From NCBI RefSeq assembly GCF_011386835.1, contig NC_088801.1, positions 23,719,224 to 23,783,223 on the forward strand: 64,000 nucleotides of DNA, read 5' to 3'. Source of the stretch: Chrysemys picta bellii. Lineage: Eukaryota; Chordata; Testudines; Emydidae. Shown in pieces: positions 49,999-60,265 of this stretch. Within the stretch, counting starts at the first letter, position 1; each line of letters begins with the position of its first letter. Position numbers and translations under genes: made by a program. The notes beneath the pieces are model-generated. The model saw only the letters and a program-made list of their open reading frames with translations. It was not told the origin of the DNA and did not search any database.

Positions 49999-50900
49999 GG
50001 AATTAAGCGGCAGGCTGCAACTTTTATTAAACTTTATCACAGGGGAGGGATGCTACCTGCCCATCACTGATATTCTCCTATATCAGGTATTTAATTGGTT
50101 CCAGTTCAGGGGTTATAGGCCTCTTACCATATGACCCTACCTAGTGCAAGGGTTAAGGGTTCCTTACCATATAACCCATAACTCAAGGTGTACCTCTCCT
50201 TAGCTTATTCCCTAAACTCAGTTCTCTGGGGGAGAGAGGGTGCTGAAGAATGGGGACCTTGAGCCGTGAGGGCCACAGGGTCTGACCTGGGCATGAGAAA
50301 GCCACAAGGTCTTACCCTATCCCATGAACCCAAGACTATCACCATATCTCAGGTCTTTTACCTCTGGGAACTGCTCATTTTATCCTTTTTAACCACACTG
50401 GAAACCAGCTGAAAGTTGAGACAAATTAATACCACAACCTAAGTACCTCAGGTAACTAAGCATATTCCTGTCTAACCTACTGTGGCTTGAAGGTGCTGGA
50501 AGGAAGATAAAAAAACTCCCTGGTCTGCTGCCAATTTGACCCATGGGAGGGAAAATTCCTTCCTTACCCTCAAACAGGTGAGCGGCTAGATCCGCAGCAT
50601 CTGTCAGTCTGAGTTCCCATTCTTGGTTTGGGATGGATGGGGAGGGTCTGGGGCTGCTGAACAGAAAGAGGCTCCGCATAGCCCGCATTCCAGTTAATTT
50701 GGGGAAGTTGGGGAATGTTAGCTAATCAGCATCCCAACTCATACAGCTGGCCAATGAGTGCCAGAGACTCCTAGTAGTGGAGAAGCTACCTGGTGAACCT
50801 CACAAGTGTCCCCTCCCTCACTGCTGGCTGCATCAAGTTCCTTCACCCATTGTGGCAAGTGGGTGGCATTTCTTCCTTTTTCTTGAGGGCAACTGCTCTC
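49999..50900. repeat. Unidentified repeat-like block
   Basis: More GC-rich than its neighbours, with doubled phrases ('ttaccatatgaccc' and 'ttaccatataaccc' about 50 bp apart; 'gccacaggg' and 'gccacaagg'). Its left end 'cagacacatgcatggaattaag' resembles 6401-6425 ('cagacacacgcatggagtcaag'). 'gcaacttttattaaac' near 50017 read on the minus strand gives an AATAAA-like signal. I suspect an old LTR or LINE part on the minus strand but cannot name it. Confidence 0.35.
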
Positions 50901-51062
50901 TGAAGAACACTTTTATCATCCCAAATTGGGTTGGGGATGATTGCTGCAGTGGAGCTGTGATTTTTTAATCTGACTGCCAATGTCAACTCAAAAAAGGCAT
51001 TTTCTTAACAACAAAACTGGCTAATTAGACTGATGCAGAGGCTTCAGTATATCTCCTGTGTA

Positions 51063-51399
51063 ACACTGGTCTACAATTTTTGAGAAGTCGTCTGCTTCAG
51101 AGATAAAATGTGCTATTTATTATGTATTTTGATGTGCTGAATTCAAATATGACAATTAAAACAACTGGCTACTGTTTTTAAGATATTTAAGTTTTTATAT
51201 TTTATGTCTATGTATATTGTGTAGAGAGTTTTAATCATAAATTGTAAATCTAGGTCTTTTCATGTGTTTATGGTTGGTTTACATGATAATATTTCACCTG
51301 TCCTGTTTATGTAACACTTTAAAAATCAGCAAAAGGGTTATATAAATAAAATTTATTATGAAACAAAAGGCAAAAAACTATTATGTACATAGTTTAGTC
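51063..51399 (-). other. 3' flank of the transposase-like relic
   Basis: AT-rich sequence downstream of the coding relic. AATAAA-like signals on the minus strand are absent, but 'ataaataaaatttattatg' on the plus strand is self-complementary and gives one in both directions near 51345. Similarity of the multi-copy element may run to about 51063 ('gtctacaatttttgagaag'), but this boundary is a guess. Confidence 0.3.
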
Positions 51400-53092
51400 C
51401 TATTCAGTGTCTACTCGGCGCTTCTTGGCTTGTCTCTTGTATTCATTAAATGGAGCATCTCTTGTCACTGTCCAGCAATAGTCTGCAAGCATTGATGGGC
51501 TCCATTTGCCCTGATAGCGTTTCTCCATTGTTGCAATGTCCTGGTGAAATCGCTCGCCGTGCTCGTCGCTCACTGCTCCGCAGTTTGGAGGGAAAAAAAT
51601 CTAGATGAGTGGAAAAAATGTATCTTTAGTGACATGTTGCAACCAAGGCTTTTGTATGCCTTGAGGAGGTTTTCCACCAACAACCTGTAGTTGTCTGCCT
51701 TGTTGTTTCGGAGAAAATTTATTGCCACTAACTGGAAGGCTTTCCATGCTGTCTTTTCCTTGCCACGCAGTGCATGGTCAAATGCATCATCTCGAAGAAG
51801 TTCACAAATCTGAGGACCAACAAAGACACCTTCCTTTATCTTAGCTTCACTTAACCTTGGAAATTTTCCACAGAAGTACTTGAAAGTGGATTGTGTGTTG
51901 TCAATGGCCTTGACAAAGTTCTTCCTCAGACCCAGCTTGATGTGTAAGGGTGGTAACAAAATCTTCCTTGATTCAACAAGTGGTGGATGCTGAACACTTT
52001 TCCCCCCAGGCTCCAATGACTGTCGGAGTGGCCAATCTTTCTTGATGTAGTGGGAATCTCTTGCACGACCTATCCCATTCACAGAGAAAACAGCAGTACT
52101 TTGTTTATCCAGTCTGCAGATCAAGCAAGAGAGCAACAACCTTCAAATCGCCACAAAGCTGCCACTGATGTTGGTCATAGTTTATGCACCTCAAAAGTTT
52201 TCATGTTGTCATAGGTTTCCTTCATATGGACTGCATGACCAACTGGAATTGATGGCAAAACATTGCCATTATGCAATAAAACAGCTTTAAGACTCATCTT
52301 TGATGAATCAATGAACAGTCTCCACTCATCTGGATCGTGAACAATGTTGAGGGCTGCCATCACACCATCGATGTTGTTGCAGGCTACAAGATCACCTTCC
52401 ATGAAGAAGAATGGGACAAGATCCTTTTGACGCTCACGGAACATGGAAACCCTAACATCACCTGCCAGGAGATTCCACTGCTGTAGTCTGGAGCCCAACA
52501 GCTCTGCCTTACTCTTGGGTAGTTTCAAATCCCTGACAAGGTCATTCAGTTCATCTTGTGTTATGAGGTGTGGTTCAGAGGAGGAGGATGGGAGAAAATG
52601 TGGGTCCTGTGACATTGATGGTTCAGGACCAGACATTTCATCCTCTTCCTCTTCCTCGTCTGACTCAAGTGAGAATGATTCTGGTGCATCAGGAACCGGC
52701 AGTCCTTCTCCGTGGGGTACTGGACGTATAGCTGATGGAATGTTTGGATAATGCACAGTCCACTTTTTCTTCTTTGACACACCTTTCCCAACTGGAGGCA
52801 CCATGCAGAAGTAACAATTGCTGGTATGATCTGTTGGCTCTCTCCAAATCATTGGCACTGCAAAAGGCATAGATTTCCTTTTCCTGTTCAACCACTGGGG
52901 AAGATTTGTTGCACAAGTGTTGCAGCATATGTGTGGGGTCCACCTCTTGTCCTGATCTCCAATTTTGCAGCCAAAATAAAGGTGATTGGTTAAGAAAGCC
53001 TTAGTGGTTATACTGCGCTTTTGTGATGCAAAAGTCACTTCACCACAAACATAGCAGAAGTTATCTGCACTGTTCACACAGGTACGAGGCAT
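51400..53092 (-). pseudogene. Decayed transposase-like gene of a multi-copy family
   Basis: It starts at ATG 53092-53090 (MPRTCVNSADNFCYVCG) and ends at a stop at 51402-51400 (...RRVDTE). The length is about 560 codons. The first segment stays open for 305 codons. The frame then breaks at about 52197-52202 (an apparent 2-bp loss), meets an in-frame TAA at 52107-52105, is shifted by one extra base at about 52069-52070, and shifts again at about 51588-51610. The N-terminus is cysteine-rich (C5, C13, C16, C42, C56, C57, C60, then C93/C96), which suggests zinc binding. An acidic, serine-rich linker covers about residues 138-170. The C-terminal half keeps 'EWRLFIDSSK', 'CGDLKVVALLL', 'CCFLCEWD' and 'SDEHGERFHQD'. 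I recognise the whole as an uncharacterised multi-copy protein family of animal genomes. I infer that D262, the D of CGDLK and the E of DEHGE could form a DDE catalytic triad, but this is unproven. The copy is dead. Confidence 0.85.
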
Positions 53093-53686
53093 CTCTGCTC
53101 ACTTTGGCTAAACAGAAATGTGTCCCTTTGCAAAATCAAACACTGACAAATAAGAGCATGACACTGTATGATTTCTAGAGCTGATATAGGGCAATTTATT
53201 CAGCAGAGTGATGTAAGCTTCGTTATGATTACATCATCCATGACTTCTAGGAATAACATGATGCAATTCATATCATGTATGACTCAATACCAGCTTCAGA
53301 TTGCATCATTCATTGTTTTGCCTAAAAAGCAAGTACTGTCCAAACCCAGTCATAGATTTATTCATAGATCCAGTCAAAGATGTATTTTAGTCATTTCTGG
53401 TTTAAATTGAGATCCCTTCCCTTTATAACTCACTTATCCTCCGCCATTCCCAAGTCAAGGGTCGTATATACTGACCCAATAGCATATCTTGAAAACTAGA
53501 GCCAATCAACAATTCTAAGCATCATTTTTGTTCTCAGTGACCCAGAATTAGTAAAGTTTGACTACATTTATTTCAGGAGCATTTTGGCTGTAGAGCAGTG
53601 TGTGTGCTTATGATCAGCTTATGTTTCACTTATACATATAGAAATCTTAGATATTTAAAAGAATAAATAACATTGCATTTTGTGGA
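53093..53686 (-). other. 5' flank of the transposase-like relic
   Basis: Non-coding and AT-rich. It contains many 'tgatgcaat / attgcatca' words in both directions (53228-53312), for example 'gattacatcatccatgac', 'catgatgcaattcatatcatg' and 'cagattgcatcattcattg'. These repeated ATGATGCAAT-type words could be binding sites in the element's 5' region. The outer boundary of the element is not visible. Confidence 0.35.
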
Positions 53687-53789
53687 GGGGGGAAGTTACC
53701 ATTTTAAAATATTTGATTTAGTTAATTGTACATATACGGGGGGTACAGGACTGTTCAAACCATATATTAACTAAGAAGTCCTTGGAAAG
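53687..53789 (+). repeat. Left arm of a ~100-bp inverted repeat
   Basis: Starts 'ggggggaagttaccattttaaaatat' after a G run and ends 'aagtccttggaaag'. It matches the reverse complement of 54844-54942 with several mismatches and a few short gaps, roughly 80-85% identical by eye. Confidence 0.85.
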
Positions 53790-54843
53790 GGCTGATTTTT
53801 TTTTTTTTAAATTTCATTTATGTGTAAACCATGAATAAGTGCAATGAAGACACATCAGCATGAAACTAACATAACTAGGACCCAAGTCATTCATATAACT
53901 TTAAGAAAAAAGTTTGTTTTTAGTTCAATAAACTGTGGTATCAGAGTTGAAAGCAGAGCTGAACTACATGCAGGCAATCTTTAGACACATGTTTATTGCA
54001 CAAAACTCACTCAAGTTATATGAAGACCTAAATTTAAAATTCTGCCTACCAAGGCACAGTAAAGAAATCTAGTGTGTACTATACACATGCATATCCAGGG
54101 TTTGTGTCCAGAATGTGTCCATAACCATGAAAATATATTAGGATACTTGGTATAATCAGTTGCATGTTGATGGCTAAAATGCACTGCTGATTAGAAGAAA
54201 GTCTGCTGCAAATGATGGTTGGAGTCCTTGAATTTATGGCAGAGCTATGATGTGCCTCTACATCCATGATATGCAAATTTCTTCACTGCTGCGTTGCTGA
54301 ATTTAGATCCGTGGTAGTACCAGGGTATTTGGGAAAGATTTTCAGTGTAAGCAGTCTCTTCTTTCTGTTATCCCTCCCTTGCACTTTAGCACACTTCCAG
54401 TATCTTCCAGTCAGTTGATGAGAAGCTTGGTGAATACACATCAGCAGTTGTAGTGCTAGGGATCCAGTCCACTCAGCTCCACCTCATTTAGAAAAATGAG
54501 CTCAAAGAACAATAAGTTTACATTTCTTCATGTGTTAACACCATGGCATTTTCAATACCCAGGTGGTAGAGAAACCAGGCAACAGCTCTTCCAGGGCATG
54601 CTGCAGGAGGTGATATAAACAGAAGCAGCACTTCATGAGCCTCCAACTCTTCTGAACAGACTAGCAGCCATTGGGGAGGGCTGACGGGCACTTGCAAAAG
54701 TGCTCTTTAACTAACGAAAGTGTTGGTGTAGCATAGGAGTATTAGAGTTCCACTTACAATTTTGACATACAGCTGCCTTGTGACTATGATACAATTTACA
54801 CTAGTGTGTAAAATCTTCAGTAATTGTATATACACAATGGGAA
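53790..54843. other. 1054-bp spacer of the inverted repeat
   Basis: No coding frame or known repeat recognised. The spacer length is close to that of the other interrupted inverted repeat (1078 bp at 3042-4119), but I see no similarity between the two spacers. Confidence 0.5.
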
Positions 54844-54942
54844 CTTTCCAAGGACTTATTAGTTAATATATTGTTTGAACTGTCCTCACCCCCATACATG
54901 TACAATTAAATATATCAAATAATATTTTAAAATAACTCCCCC
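54844..54942 (-). repeat. Right arm of a ~100-bp inverted repeat
   Basis: Partner of 53687-53789. It ends in a run of 18 C (54938-54955) followed by an A run, while the left arm starts with a G run. G/C tracts therefore mark both outer ends. Confidence 0.85.
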
Positions 54943-54964
54943 CCCCCCCCCCCCCAAAAAAAAA

Positions 54965-57747
54965 ATAATAATCCTGAAATCTGTGGGAGTGTTTCTCTGT
55001 AAAATATGTTCTTTATTAAAAACAAAAATTTGTGGGGACAATGCAATATAGTCCTATATCCGAGTGACCCTGTGTCCATCTATTTTTACTAGTTAAAAAA
55101 TACCCTTTCAACTTGCTGTCTCCCTTTTTCCTGAAAGGTGTTGGGCCCTTTGCCTCAAAGGTGTAATGTCTACGATAACAATGATTTACCTAGAGTCTGA
55201 CCTACTCTTTGGTATTGTCTGTATTTACTTAGTCAGCTAAATGGGTGCCAGATATTATTGTTCTGCAGGAAGTTCTTCCTGGAATTCTGAAGTAAACCAA
55301 AGAATTAGTCAGTGGGAAAATGAAAACAGGGTCAATGTTCCCTCAGGACTAGAGAATACAAGAAATATATGAACATCACTCAAGACCTCCTTCCCAGAAA
55401 CCTAGAAGCCACTAATGCAGCCAGATTACACAACCAGATTTGACTTTGTAACCATTCCCTAACATTCCTATTTCAAGCCAAATTTAATCTAATCTTATGC
55501 TAAACAGAGAAGAAAAAGCCCACTGTTTCTAGAAAGGATTAATTCCAAGATCACTATGGATTGTTTTTTAAACAGGCAGAAGTTTAGAATTATGAGACAC
55601 CTATCATCTGATATTAACAAGCCATAGCAAAGCCAGAGTCTGAACAGATAACTTATGTGAAGCAGAGTAGTAGTCTTTTTGTGCTAGGAATTGTATTCTT
55701 AAGCTAACTGAAATAAGCAAATATTCCTGGCAGGGCCTTAGCTAATGTCATTTTGCTTGGCTGGGAAAATGTGAAATATCTCCGAGAAGAGCTGTTTTAA
55801 GAGCAATGCCTAGTGTATATCTCTGACAACACTAAAGCATGCATATTTTTAGGATATTAATAGTCTTTCACCTCATTTGGTCTTAGTTTACAGAAATTAT
55901 GAATCCTAGTTCTTGATAACAGAAAACACCCTAAGAAGAAGAAAAGAATCCTAACATATTTCCCAGGGATGATTACTGAGTATCAGTTAGTCAAATGTGG
56001 TCCTATTTCATCCTTTCGAGGGAAAGGCTTTCATTTTTTGAAGACCAGTCTGGAGAAATCTTAGAGCATCTCCTTTTTAAGATCCCACGATTACTGACAA
56101 ATTACTGACTTGTGTTAAGACATTATGATGGGAGAAAAAAATACTGTAGCACAATTTAGGCAGTAAAAAGTGTCAGAGCTGAAAAGTTACCAAAGAATGT
56201 TTCAGAGAAACAAAGGATGTGATCATAAGGACTCTGGGGGATACAGTTATTTTATTATACTGTATTCCTATTATCGCTTTCATTTGTGTTCCAGGGAGAT
56301 TTTCAGCAACTTGAGAAATACATTGCAGGAACTTTAAGAAATATATACTGGGGCCAGCTATTCCTCAGATATGTGCACACAACTCCCATTGATTTTAATT
56401 GGAACCCCACGTGTGTATCCAAGGGCAGAAATTAGCTTTTGGTGCATGTCTTTATGTAGTTAGTATGCAGTGTCAATATGTGTATATATACAAATGCAAG
56501 TATCCAAAAGTGACTGCCTTACCCTCTCATTAACTTGAAAGGCTCCTAAGGCAGCAGGGGCACATTAGTTGGAAACTATTGAGGAAAAATATATATTTTG
56601 AGGCTTTTTTCCCTGTTCATCATAATCATAACTTATATTTGTTATATTTTCTTCACTGAACCAACAAGCACATATAGTCACTTTCAAACAGCCACTAGAT
56701 CCCATATGAGAGAGTTTCAATTTTACAGTAAATTTCCTGTTTTATGGATTCCTTACTGAAAAATTCCTCATGGTATTCTTATAAGAACACTAACTTTTTC
56801 TTAAAACATATAAAATCAATGTCCTTTTATTAGCTATTTTATTGTAAACTTTATTTCTTCTTTATTCCTGGTTTTGTTGAAGATGGACTGAATATATTTA
56901 AGTTTGTTTTATTATTTCCATTTTGCAAACTTTACATTATAGCTATTTTAGGTTTTGTTTTTGTTTTTTAAAAACATATTTTATCACATCCAGCCAGTTA
57001 TGTAGCACTTCCTTGGGTGTGAGAATGCATCTTATTTACAAAGACCTCCTCTAATCAGACTGTAGTTAAATACATGTACAGGATGTTACAGTTTGAAGTG
57101 TGCAAGACATTTGTGTTTTAATTAAAATTTTAGAGGAAAAACTCATTCACATGAATTACTAGCTGGAGTTTTAGCAGGTTGCATAAATGGTGACAACTTG
57201 CATCTTTGTATTCAGGATGAGTATGGAGTTACTTGGTGAAAATCACTACATATGTTAAATCTTTTCAGTATGTGCTATCAATATTAAAGATATGTGGATA
57301 TGAATTTACATGAGTGCAAATTAGCAATACCTGATCTGCTTCTATTGTCATTTTTAGGTTTTATTTTTAACACCAAACAATTTTTTAATCATGTGCATTA
57401 TTGTAATTTTGTAACATTGTCATGGTTTATGATATGGCAAGATGTACTGTACTCTTGTCTAATGCGGTATGACACAAAATGTGAAAAACACCTGAAGGGG
57501 AAAAAATTACAAGACAACAATTTTTTTCATGCACAAGTATGATGTACTGAAATACTTGCATTTCCCATAAACCAGTCCTGTTATGAGTTACTTAGTATAG
57601 TTTGGGATTGATCTGTATTTGTGCAGACAGAATTCATCTTGCTGATCATATTTCTAACCACCACCTCCCCACACAAAATAAAACCAAAAGAAAAAAACTT
57701 TCACTCTAAGCAGTTTTCTATAACCAGAGTCGAGCAGAAGATTTCAT
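54965..57747. other. Non-genic stretch, nothing recognised
   Basis: AT-rich, without a supported exon or clear repeat in 2.8 kb. Confidence 0.5.
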
Positions 57748-58036
57748 GGGTATGTCCACCCTGCACTCAGGAGGTGTGACTGCAGTAAGTGAAGGCATAC
57801 CTGAGGTAGCTTTGATCAAGCTAGCTTGCTAAAAGTAGCAATAAAGCACAGCAGCATGGATTAGCCAGAGTACAAGCCTGCCTGGGAGCCTGGGCACGTA
57901 CTTGTGTGTGTTTGTGCCACTGACCGTGCTACTGCGGCTTTACTGCTAATTTTATTGAGCTAGCTCGACCAGAACTAGCTCAGATATGCCTACATGTGCT
58001 GCAATCACACCTTCTGATTGCAGTGTAGATATACCC
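57748..58036. mobile_element. MITE with 38-bp imperfect TIRs
   Basis: The left 38 bp (GGGTATGTCCACCCTGCA and on) and the reverse complement of the right 38 bp (GGGTATATCTACACTGCA and on) differ at six positions by my count. A second internal inverted pair is 'agctagcttgctaaaagtagc' against 'gctaattttattgagctagct'. It is non-coding. It shares 'gatcaagctagcttg' with the outer MITE at 59395-60043, so the two are related. Confidence 0.85.
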
Positions 58037-58084
58037 TATATGGACCTAACCATGCCAATCATTTTTTTTTTAACCGGAAGAACG

Positions 58085-58225
58085 CCCATTACTATTTATT
58101 AGTAAGAGTTCAGTACAGTCAATAGACCCCAATTGAGATGAGCACCCCATTGTGCTAAGTACTATACAAGCATGGAATAAAAGACAGTGGCAGCTCTGAA
58201 GAGTTTATAGTCTAATTAGAAAAAT
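58085..58225 (-). repeat. Ancient amniote repeat fragment
   Basis: Reads 'ttactatttattagtaagag...caccccattgtgctaagtactatacaagcatgg...agctctgaagagtttatagtctaatt', the same family as 14445-14550 and 59320-59394. Confidence 0.65.
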
Positions 58226-59319
58226 CAGCTGAAGGGCTTGGGGAAGGGGTTTTCATATATGCACAGGATGAACAATGTGATGTTCTGCAAATGGCATGTT
58301 CGTGATAGCCACAATTCTTCTGTTGCTTTGTTTAAAAATATTGGGAAGGGTTTTGCTGGGATGGAATTAGCTAAGCAGAGAGACAAGGAAAGGAGAGGGA
58401 ATACTGAAGAAGAGAGGGGGTGGAAGAAAAAGAAGGCAGGGAGGGTAGAGGGCAGGTGAAGTGAGGCTGAAGTGACAGACAGGATGGGAGGTGATATTTG
58501 GATCGAACAGCAAATCAACAGATAGGAATTGACGACCTCATGTGTGTCTGAAGGTCTGTGCTGCAGCTGCTTGTCTTCTGCTCCTGGTGGCTGAGTTTCT
58601 GGTGGTCTTTTCCAGCAATTTTTCTTCCTCAAGTTATACAGTGATAGGTGTGTTAATATAAACCCCTTAGATAGTCAATTTAGGGCCTTTTCATCCCTTC
58701 TACCTCTATGCACAGAGGGGATAAGAACTCCACTTATCTGGAAGAGGAGGGAAGTGCCACCTCCATTGCCTGGTTTCTCCCTTCCACATACCTAAAGGAA
58801 ACTTGTTTGCAGAGTTTGGGTATGTGTGTAAAGGGGTGGGGCTAAGACCAGGAGTGGGAAGGGCTGTGGCTAGGATGGGATAGGGATGCGGAAGGATGGC
58901 TGTTCATCACAGTTTCGTATCTTCCACAGCTTCATGGTCCACACCCAAACCTGCTGTCCTTGTCAGTATTAGCCTATCTTCTGTTCTCCATCTGTGCTGT
59001 AGAATGAATTCCTACCCACCCAAGCCCTTGGGGATTTTCTGGGCAGCAGAAAACGCCTTGTAGAGTGACTCCTGAAGGATCAATACTGCAGGGTAGAAAC
59101 TGGAGCCAATAGACTTTCAGGGATCCACAGAAAATATTGTTTAAACCAGTGGGTTTCTCTGGATCCCTTGAAATCTATTCGTTATAGAATGTGAAGAAAA
59201 GAGAGAAATCCGAGCATCCTAGGGAGAAGTTGTTTCAGGACACTGCTAGGGGAACCTTGTAGAGATCCCTGTCCCAGATACTGTAGTATATTGTGCAGGA
59301 GATGATCAGTTATTACAAT
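58226..59319. other. Non-genic stretch, nothing recognised
   Basis: Contains a purine-rich tract (58378-58470) that gives opposing low-complexity open frames. No gene supported. Confidence 0.5.
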
Positions 59320-59394
59320 AATGTCTAGAGGACCCACCTGAGATTAGGGCCTGTACAAACAGGTGCTAGGCACTGTACAAACAGATAAGAGATA
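59320..59394 (-). repeat. Ancient SINE, part 1, split by a MITE
   Basis: 'gattagggcctgtacaaacaggtgctaggcactgtacaaacagataagagat' is the known head phrase of this repeat. It breaks off at 59394 and resumes after the MITE at 60044. Confidence 0.7.
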
Positions 59395-59646
59395 GGGTAG
59401 GTCTACACTTTGAGCTGGGGGTGCATTTCCCAACTTGAGGCATATTTGCACTGATGCTGATCAAGCTAGCTTGTTAAAAATAGTGTGGCCACATTGGTGC
59501 AAGCTGTGGGAGGGGCTAGCCACCGAGAGTCTGTGCCTATGGTCTTGGGATGAGTATGTACTTGGGGAGGCTAGCCCTTCCTGCCACTCACACCACCACA
59601 GCTACACTCCATTTTTAGCGTGCTAGCTCAATCAGAGCTAGTGTGG

Positions 59647-59654
59647 GTATATAG
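59647..59654 (+). repeat. Target-site duplication, left copy
   Basis: GTATATAG, repeated exactly at 59990-59997. Eight bases is the hAT signature. Confidence 0.92.
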
Positions 59655-59989
59655 CAGGAGTTGGCAACGTTTGGCACGCGGCTCGCCAGGGTAAGCACCC
59701 TGGCGGGCCGGGCCAGTTTTATTTACCTGCTGACGCGACAGGTTCGGCCGATTGCGGTCCCCACTGGCCGCGGTTCGCCGTCCGGGCCAATGGGGGCGGC
59801 GAGAAGCCGCGGCCGGCACATCGCTCGCCCGTTCCGCTTCTCGCCACCCCCATTGGCCCGAGACTGCGAACCGCGGCCAGTGTGGGCCACGATCAGCCGA
59901 ACCTGTTGCGTCAGCAGGAAAATAAAACTGGCCCGGCCTGCCAGGGTGCTTACCCTGGCGAGCCGCGTGCCGAACATTGCCGACCCCTG
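59655..59989. mobile_element. GC-rich hAT (Charlie-like) fold-back MITE
   Basis: 335 bp. The left terminus is CAGGAGTTGGCAACGTTTGG and the right, reverse-complemented, is CAGGGGTCGGCAATGTTCGG, typical of hAT-Charlie ends. It is flanked by a perfect 8-bp duplication. The two arms, each about 160 bp, are near-complementary throughout, so the element is one long hairpin. Its strong GC content stands out against the AT-rich surroundings. Because of the hairpin, both strands carry the same open frame (a peptide starting FGTRLARVSTLAGRASF), which is an artefact of symmetry and not a gene. Confidence 0.93.
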
Positions 59990-59997
59990 GTATATAG
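59990..59997 (+). repeat. Target-site duplication, right copy
   Basis: GTATATAG, matching 59647-59654. Confidence 0.92.
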
Positions 59998-60043
59998 CCT
60001 CAAACTGGAAATCCCACTCCCAATTCTGAATGTAGACCTATCC

Positions 60044-60265
60044 ATAGTCCCTTCCCAGTCTAAAAAAGACAAGACAGAAGGTGGGAGAAAGGAAGCATTA
60101 TTTTCCCCATTTTATAGACTGGGAACTGGTGCACAGTGAGATTAACACTAGTCATGCAGAAAATCTGCGCAAGAGCCTGGTTTACAGTTAGGGCCTAATT
60201 GTACCCAAATTTTGTGAGTACCAGTTTTGTGCCAGTTAAATGCCTTGACCATAAGGCCACCTCTT
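60044..60265 (-). repeat. Ancient SINE, part 2, MIR-like tail
   Basis: Continues the element at 59320-59394: 'agtcccttcccagtctaaaaaagacaagacagaagg...ttttccccattttatagac...ccataaggccacctcttc'. It shows that the 'ggcactgtacaaac' head and a MIR-like core belong to one element. Confidence 0.7.

Larger units (their letters stand above)
59395..60043. mobile_element. Outer MITE, itself interrupted
   Basis: The left end is GGGTAGGTCTACAC and the right end, reverse-complemented, is GGATAGGTCTACAT, with further pairing inward ('ttgagctgggggtgcatttccc' against 'gaattgggagtgggatttcc'). Without the hAT element at 59655-59989 and one target copy it is about 306 bp. It is related to 57748-58036. Confidence 0.8.

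Noticed and set aside
58225..58632. 135-codon minus-strand open frame
   Set aside because: Proline/serine-rich low complexity from a purine-rich tract on the other strand.
59661..60139. Plus- and minus-strand open frames with the same peptide
   Set aside because: They arise from the two complementary arms of the hAT hairpin element, not from genes.
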